Shown here piece after piece: positions 49,201 through 61,600 of a stretch of DNA of 64,000 nucleotides. The position numbers and the translations under genes are program-made. The stretch lies in assembly GCA_022575985.1 (NCBI GenBank), contig JAKSXM010000014.1, positions 29,078,001 to 29,142,000 of the forward strand. Direction: 5' to 3'. The DNA comes from Anagrus nilaparvatae (taxonomy: Eukaryota; Arthropoda; Insecta; Hymenoptera; Mymaridae). The stretch's first letter is position 1, and each line of letters begins with the position of its first letter. Below the pieces are notes generated by a model that saw only the letters and a program-made list of their open reading frames with translations, was not told the DNA's origin and ran no database searches.

Positions 49201-52200
49201 TTTGATCTTCACTTTCTTCATCAGAACTTTCACTATGTTGTAAAACAAAAGTTTCTAATTTTTCTGCATCTTCAAGTTTTCCATTACTTGTGTTCAAAGA
49301 ATTATTTTGACTTTTCTTTGGACTCTTTTCTTTATTTTTTAAGGTTTCATCAGAAATACTTTCATTGTTGATCTGATTACTCCTATTTAAAGTTATTTCT
49401 TCTTCAATATTTTGGGAATTAGATTTTTCGCACATTTCAGCAGGAACATCATGGAACATTTCTTCAATGCACTCATCAGAATCCCCCTCAGAACCTTTAG
49501 CAGATTTGTTTGATTCTTTAGTTGTGCCCTCTTCCTCATTTAATGGACTATTATCCTGATTCCCAGCAGTGGCTTCGGCAATTTCTGTAACAGCAGATAA
49601 TATACTATTGTTATCCTTGGTAGAATTATATTCTTTATTATTATCAAAATTTGAAATTATTATTTCAGGTAGATTTACAGGATTGGTTTGATCATTATCA
49701 TTGACATTATTTAAAGAATTTTTAATAGCTTCATTACCATTGTCATTTAAATTTTTTACAGATATATTATTTTTCATTGAAGTATCAATAACTGATTCTT
49801 CAGTCATACAATTATTATCTTTAGCATCAGATATATTTAATTTAAAACTAGCATTTGATTCTTCAAAACTATTTTGTTTTGATTCTTCAGTCATACAATT
49901 ATTATCTTTAGCATCAGATATATTTAATTTAAAACTAGCATTTGATTCTTCAAAACTATTTTGTTTTGATGCATTTAGAGAACCAGAATTACTTCCTACA
50001 TTTGAATCTTCAGTTTCAGAAGAAATATCAATGATTTCCATTTTTTCACTTTCACCTTTTTTATTTTCAAAGTTCTTTTGACTTGAAGAATGCAACTTTT
50101 TATCATCATATTCTTTATTTATATCTGATTTGGATTCATTTCTTTCACTAATAAATAACTGAGAATTAGAATTATAACTTTTTTCAGTGACATTAAAATC
50201 TTTCTCATCTGATTGAATTGTGCTTGATTCATTTTCTAATTCATTGGTAAAATTGACATTTGTAACGGATAAACTACTCATCTCTTTATTAGTATTATTT
50301 AAATTAGATATATTTAATATATTACTTTTTTGTATTTTTTCTGTTTCAATGGTATCAGATTTAACATTAGAATTAACGTTGTTACTTATTTTAATATTAC
50401 TATTATTTAAAGCTTTATCATTATTTTCAGAAAAAGTTGTACTATTTTTTTCTGTACTACTGATTACATTTTCAATGTCCAATTTATCAATCGAGTCATT
50501 TTTATTTGGAAATTCGTTTACTGGTTTATCGCTATCATTTAAAATTTGTATATCCTCTTTGATATTTTTGTCTGATAAACTTGTGTTATTAGTATTTTCT
50601 ACTATTGTGGTAGCATCGGCGATTTCTTGTTTATCAATTAAATCATCATTTACATTTGTAAATGTACTTATTTGTTTATTACTATCATTATCATTTTTTT
50701 GGGATAAACTATCATTATTTTTATTTTCTACTTCACCTGTTACATCGACAATTTCCAATTTATCAATTGTTTCGTCATCAACATTTTGTAAAGCACACGG
50801 ACTTTCATTACTATTATTTAAATTAGTTATATTGTCTTTATTACTCTGTTTGGATAAACTTTCATCATTCATATTTTCTATTTCATCAATTACATCAACA
50901 ATTTCTAATTTATCGATTGTATCGTCATTTAAATTTTCTTTAATATTTTTCTCACAAAAACTACCACAATTTTTATTTTCTATTTCATCTGTTACATCTA
51001 CAATTTCCAATTTCTCGCTTAAATCTGCATCTGTACTTTTTATACTAGAGTTTAAATTTTCTTGACTAATATTTTCAGATAAACTTGTTTCATTATTATT
51101 TGTGATTTTATCCGTTACTTCTAAAATTTCTAATTTATCAACAGAATCTGTTTCAATATTAATTTCGTTAGTTATTAAACTTGTAGTACTTTCTTTTGAA
51201 CAATCATTTACTAATATAACAGCACTTTTCAAAACAATGTTATTTTTTTCATCTGACTTATTATCAAAACTTTTATTTTTACAAGGTTCAACTAATTCAT
51301 TATTTTCAGAGGGACTTTTAACTACTGAGTTAAAATCTTTTTGTGAAAAATTATAATTATTTTTTAAATTAGTTGAATTTTTTGATTCGGAATCAGAGCA
51401 ACTATCTTCAACATCAATAATTATATCCCCATTATCAGTATCATGCGATTCTTGAATTGATTTATTATTTTCATTTATTTCCTTGATTTTTTTTGATGAA
51501 TCCAATGATGAACTTTTGGAATCATTATCTAATTCTTCAACTGATAGAAAATATGCTAATTTATATTTAAAAAAAAAAAAAATGTAGCAACAAAATTTAA
51601 GGAGCCTTTTGGGAATGTTTTAAAATACAGCAAATTCTTTTTGATATTGGCTTTAAAAACTTAATATTTCAATTTTTAGCTTAGTTTTGCATTCAAAATA
51701 ATATCAAAAGCTAAAACAATTCTACTAAAATAGTTTTTGTGATAAAAATTAGAGGGTACCTATTTTTAAGCATCTGAACTTCAAAAAACAATATTATATT
51801 TTTTGATATTGTTATTAATATTTTTTAAAACTTTTTAATATTTGCAAGCTTTTACAAACAATAAATAAAATTATAAAATATATTATAAAATAGAAATTTA
51901 ATTTGTTCGAAGCTAAAAAATTATCTATAAAATATTTAAAAACATATATTGAAAATTTTATGTTATGAAGTTATTCTGTGAAATATTTTTCTTTTCAAAC
52001 CTTAATTATTTATTTATTTAACATTAAATTGTACTAAATCAATAAAATTTAAAAAAAAACATATATTTTTCATTAAAATTTTAAAACCTATAAGTTGAAT
52101 TCATGAAAAACTAGAAGAAAATACTTCTGTTCCCAGTTGTTTTACAGGTTTCTAGCATTGTTATAATATATTTCATAATTTTCTTATTTTAATGTTGAAT

Positions 52201-53615
52201 AGAGACAAAAATAAAAAATAAGATTAGAAATTGGTAATATTTATCTGAGTATAAATTTGAATTCTTTCACAATAGAACTTTCATAATTATTTTTTATAAA
52301 ACTTAATATACTTCTTAATATAATTTTCAGTTTTTATAAAGCATCAATACAAAAAATTTTCTGCTTTTTAAGGCCCCTTAATTTATGTTGAAAGAATAAA
52401 ATAATTTTAATTAACTAAAGTTACCCTAATAAAATTAGATTCAATAACTTAAGTACGATACAAAATTAATTTAAACTTTAAATAATAAAACGAAGTCAGA
52501 AAGAAAATATAGAAAGTTTAAATGAAAATTTAACTCACCTAATTTTTTGTCCGTACTTTTTCTATCTCTTAAACTACCATTATTTTCAGTTTTTGTTACT
52601 GGAGCAGTTTCTAAAATTCATAGAATTAGAAATATTATTATTACTTAAAATTCATAAAATTTCCATAAACAAAATTTATTTAGTTATTTGATATTTGAAA
52701 ATACCTTCTTCACTGTCAGAATTATTTGATGTTTTACTTGTTTCTTTTTTGTCATCTACTGGCTCCTCAGTTACAACGGGTTCTGATGGTGCAATAGATG
52801 CACGGGTGTATCTTTTAGCAGGAGTTCTTGTTAAAGTTTTGTTAACATTTTCCAGTTCAACAGATGTTGATCTTCTTGAACGAGTACTTCTTGTTTGTAC
52901 ACTAGGTGAAGATTTTGCTTCTGAACCTGCCCTGACTGCTCTTCTGTTTAAAATTAATTAAGTTTGTTTCAATAAAGTAAATTATTAGTAGTTTATACCA
53001 GTAAATCAAAATTTTAATTATCTAAACTTACGATCTAGTTGCTGGTTTTGGCGAGGATACAGAATTTAACACAGATGCAGCTCTTCTTGTAATACGTTTT
53101 TGTGAACCATCTACAGATTCAACATCAACAGTACTTGCATCTGATGATGCTGAATTTTTTCTTGATCTTATAGTTGCTCTTAAAGTAGAGAGTGTACTTT
53201 CTTTTTCTAAGGTAGGTTTTCGGCTTCTTAAAGTTCGAGTTGTAACATTATTAACACTAGCATCACTTTCAGATTCTGGTGAAGAATTTCGTGGACTTGT
53301 AATTCGTCTTCTAGTAGTCCTTTTTGGTGAATCGGTACTATTTGTTGCTGCTCTAGCTCTGGTAATCCTAGTATCTGAAAGATTATAAGATTCAATTAAT
53401 AATGCTTACCAAACTAAACTAACTTAAAGTAAATGAAATTTTAGGTATCGATGATTTTCATAACATTATGAATTATTTTTTTTTTTAATATCAAATGCAT
53501 TTATATTTCTCAAAGTGTTTTATAACAAACGCAAACGTCAATGCAAATTTGCAAAATAAAATTAATTCTTACTTGTAACTTCTAATTCATCATCTGATTC
53601 TCGATTTCGAGGCAT
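46271..53615 (-). CDS. Large acidic Ser/Asn/Asp/Glu-rich protein, probably nuclear
   Basis: I do not recognise this gene. Coding exons in transcription order are 53615-53573, 53374-53032, 52943-52705, 52610-52539 and 51540-46271; phases agree and give about 1,988 residues. The N-terminus (MPRNRESDDELEVT) leads into a basic, Ser/Arg-rich region with many TRR, SRK and RSRR patches. The long last exon is low-complexity: repeated KLEIVDVTDEIEN-like units, then extended Asp/Glu/Ser tracts, then a Lys-rich C-terminal third with several KKRKV-type nuclear signals (for example PIKKRKVTK). The last about 90 residues are less repetitive and end FRERMLARNPRQPISAYLMNQKKLKALNDKKKRN-like basic sequence, possibly the conserved core. 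A nucleolar or chromatin protein such as slender lobes is one candidate, held with low confidence. No enzymatic domain is visible. Confidence 0.8.
49794..49967 (-). repeat. Near-identical 87-bp tandem duplication inside acidic gene
   Basis: Two adjacent in-frame copies with an 87-bp period (29 residues) encode QNSFEESNASFKLNISDAKD.. twice, followed by NNCMTEES in both. The copies look identical in DNA over nearly the full period, unlike the diverged older repeats in the same exon, so this is a very recent duplication or an assembly artefact. Confidence 0.92.
50600..51140 (-). repeat. Diverged protein repeats around KLEIVDVTDEIEN
   Basis: Within the acidic gene a degenerate unit of roughly 35-45 residues recurs at least five times, each carrying a D-K-L-E-I-x-D-V-T/I-x-E-I/V core (for example DKLEILEVTDKI, EKLEIVDVTDEI, DKLEIVDVIDEI, DKLEIVDVTGEV, DKQEIADATTIV) followed by N-rich and SLS-x-K/Q-N sequence. 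Spacing varies, so the array is old compared with the exact 87-bp duplication nearby. Confidence 0.85.
51541..52538. other. Intron 4 of the acidic gene
   Basis: About 1 kb of AT-rich intron between phase-1 splice sites. Nothing else recognised. Confidence 0.6.
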
Positions 53616-54040
53616 TTTTAATCTATTAAATAACAACTTTACTTTAAAGCTTAATTAATATTCCAGAAAACTTAAATAAAAAAATTTTTTCACTTCCACG
53701 TGCTTTTTGTTTAAACGGTTATTAACTTTTTGCCGGTGTGCGCGCACTTTCGTTATCCCAAATTGCGCGGCGCTGAACACCGGATGTTAGTTTGATACCG
53801 TTAGTAATAACTGGTAATAACCTGGTAATATAACAATCTTTTTAAATGAAATTCGTTCTTAATATTTTTTGAAACTTAATTTTTAATAACTACCATAGAA
53901 CATTAATATTAAACAATTTAGGATCTAGTTAAAATAGTGTTTTAATTAAAAGTGAATTTTTAAAATTTTTTGAATTTTTTTATAATTATGGACTAACCTA
54001 AACTGATATCAGGAAATTCACAAGTGCAGAGTGCAGCACC
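53616..54040. promoter_or_regulatory. Shared upstream region of acidic gene and mRpL33
   Basis: The segment 53690-53800 is GC-richer and contains a CACGTG E-box near 53697, GCCGGTGTGCGCGCACTTTCG and GCGCGGCGCTGAACACCGG. It lies directly before the start codon of the acidic gene (minus strand) and upstream of mRpL33 (plus strand), so a bidirectional promoter is likely. Confidence 0.5.
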
Positions 54041-54605
54041 CTACACAACAACAAAAGCATGGAGACGATATAGCAGTAGATATTTTTCTTCAAAATTGCA
54101 ATAAAAAATAGAAAAAAATCAAATACTATAGAAATTTATGTTTCAATTTTAATAATTAACTAAGTAAGTAAGTTTGGAAATTTAAATTAAAAGATTTCCA
54201 TGAATTTGATTTATGTTTACCTAAATGAAGTTTTATTTAGTTACTAAAAAAAATTAGTTTGCATATTATTAATCTTTCTATGGTTATTAAGACTTGTATA
54301 ATCTGGTATAATGAAGTATTTAATAAATAATAATAAATACAGTAAATTGCCAAATGAAATTTTTTGTATCTGAAATTTTATATTTTTAATATGAGATTTT
54401 AAATAATTGTTTTAGAACAAGTAGATTTAAATAATTTTTTTTTTTGAACTAAATTACCTTATACTTTTTTTTTAAATTCTTTCTCTTTTTCAGTTTCTTT
54501 ATGGATTTATTTGATCATCTTCAAGCTCATTGAAAGATTAGTTAAGCCAAATATAACTAACAGATAATTAGACAATTTTTTTCATTCAGAACATAAAAGT
54601 AAAAA
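54041..54605. other. mRpL33 upstream, probable 5'-UTR intron
   Basis: AT-rich stretch ending in a pyrimidine-rich tttctctttttcag acceptor-like site near 54493. If used, the mRpL33 5' UTR starts near the shared promoter and is spliced. Confidence 0.4.
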
Positions 54606-54812
54606 ATGTTTTTAACAAACGTATTATCAAAAAAAGTGAAAAGTAAATACATATTAGTATTAATGGAAAGCGTTGCAACAAAACATAAATATTGCAGAGG
54701 AAGAGAACGTACAGCTGATAAATTAGAGTTATTCAGATGGGATCCTTATCTTCAGATGCCTGCTTTGTACAGAGAAGTAAAGAAAATAAAAAGTCTTAAT
54801 TACAAAGGTTAA
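54606..54812 (+). CDS. mRpL33: Mitochondrial large-subunit ribosomal protein L33
   Basis: Small component of the mitochondrial 39S subunit (bL33 family). Single coding exon of 68 residues. The pattern SKYILVLMESVATKHKY, an R-G-R-E-R-T-A-D-K-L-E-L segment, then RWDPYLQMPALYREVKKIKSL matches animal mitochondrial L33 in order and length; the family's K-I-L-V ... Y-D-P ... V-x-F-x-E-x-K-K-I features are preserved. A pyrimidine-rich tract ending in cag (about 54480-54493) suggests a 5'-UTR intron upstream. An AATAAA signal is at 54877. It is transcribed away from the acidic gene, sharing the 53.6-54.0 kb region. Confidence 0.9.
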   Translation: MFLTNVLSKKVKSKYILVLMESVATKHKYCRGRERTADKLELFRWDPYLQMPALYREVKKIKSLNYKG

Positions 54813-55218
54813 ATCAGCTTGAATTTAAATTGTTATACTTATTTCAAAAACTTATGTGATTATTTATGAAATTTTTAATAAATTTGTAATTATGCTAAAG
54901 GAAATTTTGTTTATTTTTTTTAACCAGTTATTAATAACATTTGCATTAATAATTAATAAATGATTGATTCAAAAAATATTAATTAATAGAAGTACATAAA
55001 CAAATTTTTAATATTTAGTAGATTTCTGACTTATCAAAAGAGGCACATATTATTGTTTGAGCTGAATAAGCATAATAACAACTCAAAGTGCAAGAAAAAA
55101 ATAATAAACATACAAGTTGTAGGTTGTAGCTCTTATTTTTAAAATAAGGATTTTGAAATTATTGAAGTATTTTGTAAAATTTTTTTTCGTTTCTTTAATT
55201 TATTTAATGAGATAAAAG
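54813..55218. other. mRpL33 to Sirt2 spacer
   Basis: About 400 bp of AT-rich sequence holding the mRpL33 poly(A) signal and the Sirt2 upstream region. No other feature. Confidence 0.5.
54877..54882 (+). terminator. Candidate poly(A) signal of mRpL33
   Basis: An AATAAA hexamer sits 65 bp after the stop codon of mRpL33. AT-rich sequence makes chance hexamers common, so position after the gene is the main support. Confidence 0.5.
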
Positions 55219-56795
55219 ATGGAAAACTCAAGTGATAAGACAGAAAGAAAAGAAAACTCAAGTGATGATGAAAAAAAAGGTAAAAACATGTCATGTTATA
55301 AATAAACAATAGGTTAAAAACTATAATACAATTTGTTTAGAGAACTAATTTGATTAAAAATTTTTATTGATTTTTTTGGTACTATTCTTTTGCACTTAAT
55401 AATTTCTTATCATGCAATAATTAAAAAAAACTTTTCTTTTATTCTATTTCTTATTCTAGTTGAAAATATTAATACAAGTGATTCTTCAAGTTCATCATTT
55501 GATCAAGCTGAGGGAGAAGATTCAGGGATGGAGAAAATAAGAAAATTTTTTGAAAGTAAATTAAGTTTTCTAGGTTCAACTGACGAAGATGAAAAAGTTG
55601 AAAATATTTTAACCGAAGTAACAATAGATGGAATTGTTGATTATATAAATAAGAATAATGTTACAAAAATAATAACCATGGTTGGAGCTGGGATTTCTAC
55701 TTGTATGTAACTTTTTATATTAATTTTCAATAAGATAATTATATGTTTTTATAATTTATCTTTATTTATTTTAAATAGCTGCAGGTATCCCAGACTTTCG
55801 TTCTCCTTCTAGTGGACTTTATGATAACTTAGAAAAGTATAATTTACCTCATCCTCAAGCAATTTTTGAAATAGATTTTTTTAAAAAAAATCCAGAACCT
55901 TTTTTTGTTCTTGCAAAAGAATTACTTCCCGAAGGGTTCAAGCCTACTCCATCTCACTATTTTATAAGACTTTTACATGAGAAAGGATTATTATTAAGAC
56001 ATTATACTCAGAATATAGATACTTTAGAAAGGGTAGCTGGTCTACCAGGAGAAAAAATAGTTGAAGCTCATGGTACATTTCACACTGGGCGTTGTTTAAC
56101 TTGCAGAGCACCTTATGAAATGGATTGGATGAAAAGTAACGTGCTATTTTAATTTACATATATATATTACAGTATTAACATATATTAAAAAATTCGTAAT
56201 TTTCTCAGAAAAAATTATAAAAGGAACTATACCAATTTGCGAAGAGTGTGATGAAGGAGTTGTCAAGCCAGATATTGTATTTTTTGGAGAAATGTTACCT
56301 GATAGGTTTCATATTTTAATAGATAAAGATTTTCCAGAGGCTGAACTCTTAATAATAATGGGTTCCAGCTTAGTTGTTCAACCATTTGCATCTTTAATTG
56401 ATAAGTTAGTTTTAATTTTAATTAAAAATAAAAATTAATTTTTATAAATAAAAAATAATTTTTTTAATTTAGAGTAAAATCATCTTGTCCAAGATTATTA
56501 ATAAATAAAGAAAAAGTAGGGGGACAAGATAGAATAAGTAGATTATTAGGTTTGAAACAAGGACTTCAGTTTGATTCACATTCAAAAAGAGACGTTGCAT
56601 GGCTTGGTGATTGTGATAGCGGTAGTCAATTATTAGCTGATAAACTTGGATGGGGTGTAAGTACTATTAATAAAATATGCTTTTTTAATTTCTTAAATTA
56701 TATCATATTAACAAAAATACTAATTTTAGGAAGAATTAAAAAATCTTATTAAAAAAGAACACGAAAAATTAGATAATAAAGATAAGAATAAATAA
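55219..56795 (+). CDS. Sirt2: NAD-dependent protein deacetylase SIRT2
   Basis: Class I sirtuin; removes acyl groups from lysines using NAD, typically cytosolic (tubulin and metabolic enzymes). Coding exons 55219-55279, 55460-55702, 55779-56135, 56209-56404, 56473-56656 and 56730-56795 join in phase to 368 residues. The N-terminal about 60 residues are acidic and Ser-rich. The Rossmann part shows [16 protein letters not shown] and [14 protein letters not shown]; the catalytic histidine lies in EAHGTFH. The zinc site has CLTC and [16 protein letters not shown] and [16 protein letters not shown] are typical of the SIRT1-3 group, and [20 protein letters not shown] with [24 protein letters not shown] points to SIRT2 rather than SIRT3 or SIRT1. 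No mitochondrial presequence is seen. It is convergent with DHTKD1. Confidence 0.95.
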
Positions 56796-57760
56796 TCAAG
56801 AACATTTTTTTCTGGTAATTTATAACATAAAAATGTAAAAATTTATTTTGAGTAATTGTTTTCATCAGATATTTTTTTATTTTCTTGTAAATATTTATTA
56901 ACTTAGATTTAAATTAAATTAAATTTTTTTACTTTACAATTATTATATTGAAAGCAAGCATAATTATTTTTTATTTAGATTATTATTTGCTGAGAAAAAT
57001 TTTTTAATGTTTATGTATAAGATTTTAGTCTTATAAACTTTAATTTTTCTATTTATTAAAATTTTTATTCTGAATGAATATATTTCTGTTATAGCCCTCT
57101 AATTAAATTTTTAATTAATTGTCTGTTAATAATAAGTATTAGAAGAATTAAAAAATAAATCAACAATATTTTTAATTGATTTTATTAATTTATATAATTG
57201 TATTCAATGCAATAAACCTTTATACTTAGCATAAATTATTTGCTATTTTTTTATTGTAAAAAAAATTTACAGACGAATTTTTATTTATTCCAAAAAGTAT
57301 GTTTAAAATATGTTAGACCCAAACAAATGGGTCAGAAATATTTTATTTTTGCAATAATATTTTAAGGTTGCTAAACCCTTTTGTAAATTTTGAAATAGAT
57401 TCATTCGTGGTACTATAGGAGTAGTCACAATTATTTACTAGAAGTTATGCCACTTTGAGAACTTTTTTTAGATTTTTGAAGCATATTTTCACTTTCCAAA
57501 ACGGATTTTTTATAAAAATTTTCAAAGAGTAGAAAAACTATACAGATAAAAAAAAAAGTTGCAAAATTTTTTTCTCAAGATGCATATTAGTCAGCACTTA
57601 AAAAATGGTCCTTAGGTGCAAAATAAATTTTGGCGCATAATACCTTTCATAAAAAAGTACAAATTGATCCTCGGGAATAGAATGGGTCATTTAGGATTAA
57701 AATGAATTCCTAGTTTAAAAATTGATGCTTTAGAAAGAAAATGGGCTCTAGAGATACAAA
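56796..57760. other. Sirt2 3' flank
   Basis: AT-rich; an AATAAA lies near 57212. No gene on either strand. Confidence 0.5.
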
Positions 57761-57779
57761 AACCAATTGGTTTGTGTGT

Positions 57780-58035
57780 TCACAAAATCAACGAGCGTGG
57801 GAAATGTTTACCTACATTCTATACTGTTAGTTTTAACTCATATGCCAAACTTTTAGAAGTCTCTACATCAAAATTATTTTAAATCTCCAAACCCAAATTA
57901 TTTTAACAAGTCCCTATATCAAAAATTAATTAAATTTGCTCCCTTCCCCCTTAAAAACGTCTATTTTTCACCCTCCGACCTAAGTTGAATGCCTTTTTCA
58001 GCAACATACCTTTTCCAAAGAACTTGGAGTTAATA
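57780..58035. repeat. Inverted, diverged copy of the 8.5-9.0 kb repeat
   Basis: Read on the minus strand, this segment gives GGAGGGTGAAAAATAGACG followed by TTTTTAAGGGGG, TATAGGGACTTGTTAAAATA and AAACATTTCCCACGCTCGTTG, in the same order as GGGGTGAAAAGTGACG, TTTAGGGACTTAGAATA and AAACATGTTCCATGCTCGTTG at 8.6-9.03 kb. It carries single copies instead of the tandem units. Confidence 0.72.
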
Positions 58036-58199
58036 TATGAAATATTGATGAAAGATATATTATATTTGAAGAGAAAAACGAGTTATGACGAGCGTACATA
58101 CCGGATTATAAAAACATTCCCAAATATATTTATAGCCAAGTAAATTTTTTTTTTTATGACCAAAATTTTAACATAACACGAGGAAAAAGTTTCCGTCCA

Positions 58200-58445
58200 C
58201 TGATTCGGTCTACTATAGTTTTTTTGGGTCGCAAACAACAAATTTGAAATTTCGGACTCTTTTCTATGAGAAATTAAGGCTTTACTCTTAAATTGGCAAA
58301 AACTATCTCTAAAAAGTGGTGTTTTTGCTATTTTCGCACTTTAATCGTTCAGATTTGATCTATACGGGTTTTTTGGATCCCTGATCTAGGGTTTCAATAA
58401 GTGACTTTTTTTTTAAAGGAAAAATTTATATTTCACCCTTAAATG
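58200..58445. repeat. Isolated copies of the ~141-bp satellite unit
   Basis: Contains TTTTTTTGGGTCGCAAACAA, TTAAATTGGCAAAAACTA, GTGGTGTTTTTGCTATTTTCG and ATACGGGTTTTTTGGATCCCT in the same order and spacing as the units at 12.6-13.6 kb. About one and a half units, diverged, without the inverted partner or the TA-flanked ends. Confidence 0.75.
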
Positions 58446-58634
58446 TGCAAAAGAATTCTGGTGATTTGTAAAAAAATTGACATTATATATAATATATGTA
58501 TATATAATTAAAATATAAAATATGTTGCATTTTATTTTTATAAAAATATTTTATAATAACTATTCTAAAAAAATTAATGTATAATTTTATTATTAATCAT
58601 GATTATATAAACTTAAAAATTCATAAAATCTAAA

Positions 58635-61600
58635 TTATTTCATGGAAAATGGTTTTAATATAACTTCTTCAGCTTGTTGCGAATGTAATTTTCCTATACC
58701 TACAGCAGGAGCTGGTAATGGTTCTCTTCCACAATAACGTAGCTAAAAAAATTATATTAATTATTTTTAATTATTTTTAAAAATAAATTAATATTTATAA
58801 AAATATAAATAATTTATTACCGGCCTTCCACATAAATTTTCGAATCTTGGCTTTATAAATGACCATGCACCCATATTTTGAGGCTCTTCTTGACTCCAAA
58901 TGAATACTGAAATTTTAATTTATGAAAATTCGTAAAATTTTTAGCCAAATAGTTTGGTTAAACTTACGTTTGGCATATTTATACTTTTGGATTTCTGCAT
59001 TAAGTTCTATTACTGGGAAAGGACATAGACTTTCCACTCTTATAATAGCTACGTCTTGCAATTTGAGAATTTCCCTTTGCTTTTCAAGGGCATAATAATG
59101 TTTTCCACTTACTAATATAATTTTAGATACATTATCTTTATTATCTTTTTCATCACCAATTACAGTTTTAAAACTAGTCCCAGGTGACATATGTTTTAAA
59201 GGTGAAGTAGCATCGGGACTTCGGAGCAGTGATTTCGGTGTAACTATTATGAGTGGTTTTCGAAAATCTCGTACCATCTAAAAAAAATCAAACATAGATC
59301 TTGAAAATTTTTTTTAGAGATTTTAATGATATAACTATAATTTAAAAAAATCATTCATATTATTTTATGAGTTTTGGACAAATTTATAAAAAAATCCGTA
59401 AGATTTGTTCTGAAATAATTTTTTTTCAAGTTTATTAGGCTATAAATAGTTTAAAAAAATTTTTATATATTATATTTCCATTTTTAATAGTATTTTTCTG
59501 AAATTTATAAATTTAAAAAAATGTTAGTAGTAGGTGTATGAGTTCAGTCCGGCCATTGACCTATTACGCAACAGGTCAATGACCTACCTACATGCTATTG
59601 GATGTACCGATTACGCAACAGGTCAATGACCGGACTGAACTCATACACCTACTACTAATATTTTATTTACCCGGGAAAACAAAATAGTTATATATTTTAG
59701 AGTTCATTTGAGTTTTGAAGCCGCAAAATTAAACTTTAACAAAATTAATATTTTTTACAAAATTTGACAATTATGTATACCTGTCTTCTTAAAAGATGAA
59801 AATATTGTGCTGGATTTGTGGGATTCGCGACTTGCATATTAACATCATCCCCATCAGGTTTATCTTCCTTACTATCAGTCAGTTGTAAAAATCTTTCAAG
59901 CCTACATGAACTATGTTCTGGTCCAGCACCATCATAACCATGTGGTAAAAGTATAGTTAAACCACTAGCTGTCATCCATTTGGATTCTCCGCTAGTTACA
60001 AATGTATCAAACATTAATTGAGCCCCATTAAAAAAATCGCCAAATTGTGCTTCCCAAATAGCTAAAGTATTTGGTAATGTTATGCTAATTCCATATTCGT
60101 AACCAATTACAGCTTCTTCAGATAAAATGCTATTTGCCACTTCTATTCTACCAGTTTGGCCTTCAATCATCGAGTTAAGTGGGATATGAATTCCTGAAAA
60201 ATTTATTTTTTAATTTCATAAATTATTGACGTATAATAAATGCGAAAATGGTACCTCCAGTTGATTGATCAACGAGCATTGCATGTCTTTGAGAAAAAGT
60301 TCCTCGACCAACATCTTGACCACTTATCCGAACATTGTATCCTTGAAAAAGTAAGCTTCCAAAAGCCATTGCTTCAGCTGTTGACCAATCAATGCTACTT
60401 CTACTTTCGATTCTTTTCAAACGATTTAGAACGTGACTTTTTTGAAGTGTTGGGTGGATATCCTGATAAATACAATATTTTATAGTATGCCCAAATCTTA
60501 AAATTTTTTTATATTCCACTTACAAAGTCTGTTGGATAATCGACACTTTTACTGGCCACAAATCGGAGCAAATTAGTTTCTACACCAGTATCCCACGTCG
60601 TGATATTAGAACCAGCTTGTTTAAGAAAATACCAATTTCCAGAGTAATAATCTGGTTCCGGGATGTAAGCATCAGAATTTTTTAAAGCATCATTTAACCA
60701 ATTTGTATATTTTTCAGTAATAGCGTTACCATCGTCAAGAGTTAACACATTTGTTCGAATTAAATCTTCAAGATAACGATCAGGTATCGATCTAAATTTT
60801 TTAATTTATAAAATAACTAATTGTAAAAAAAATGTTTATAATAATAATAATAATAAAAATAAATTAATTACAATCTATTATTTATAATTTTATATAAAAG
60901 TGGATTTGTAAAAGTTGGATCATCTAATTCATTATGACCCCATCGTCTGAAGCAATTAAAATCAATAAAAACATCTTTACGAAATTCTCTTTGATAATTA
61001 AAGGCAATCCTAGCTGATTTTAAGACCCTCTAAGAAAATAAATTTAACTCCTAGCCACACGTTATTTTAAAAATATTTAAAAAATTTTTTATTTTATACT
61101 CACAAAAATAACTTACCTCAGGGTCATCAGCATTAACATGAATTATTGGTGCTGATATTGATTTAGCTAAATCACTACAATATCTAGATGACCTTCCTCT
61201 AGATCCTGGTGTTGTAAACCCTAATTGATTATTAACTATGAAATGAATTGAGCCACCAATTTCAAAATTTGGTACTCGACTAAGAGCTAAACATTCTTGA
61301 TTTACTCCTTGACCAGCAAATGCAGCATCTCCATGAACCTAGTGTTAATTTTTTATTTAAATTTAATTTTTCTAAATAAGACGAGCCAAAATTCCAATAA
61401 ATTACCTGAACATTTAAAACATGATCACTCCATCTTTTGTTATCATCATTAGAATAATGACCATCAGAAAATATTTGCATTGTAGCGCGTGTTTTACCCA
61501 TTGATACTGGGTTAACAGCTTCTAAATGTGATGGATTATGTAACATACTAATATTTATTTTTTTATTATCAATATTTAAAAATATCGAAGATGCAAAATG

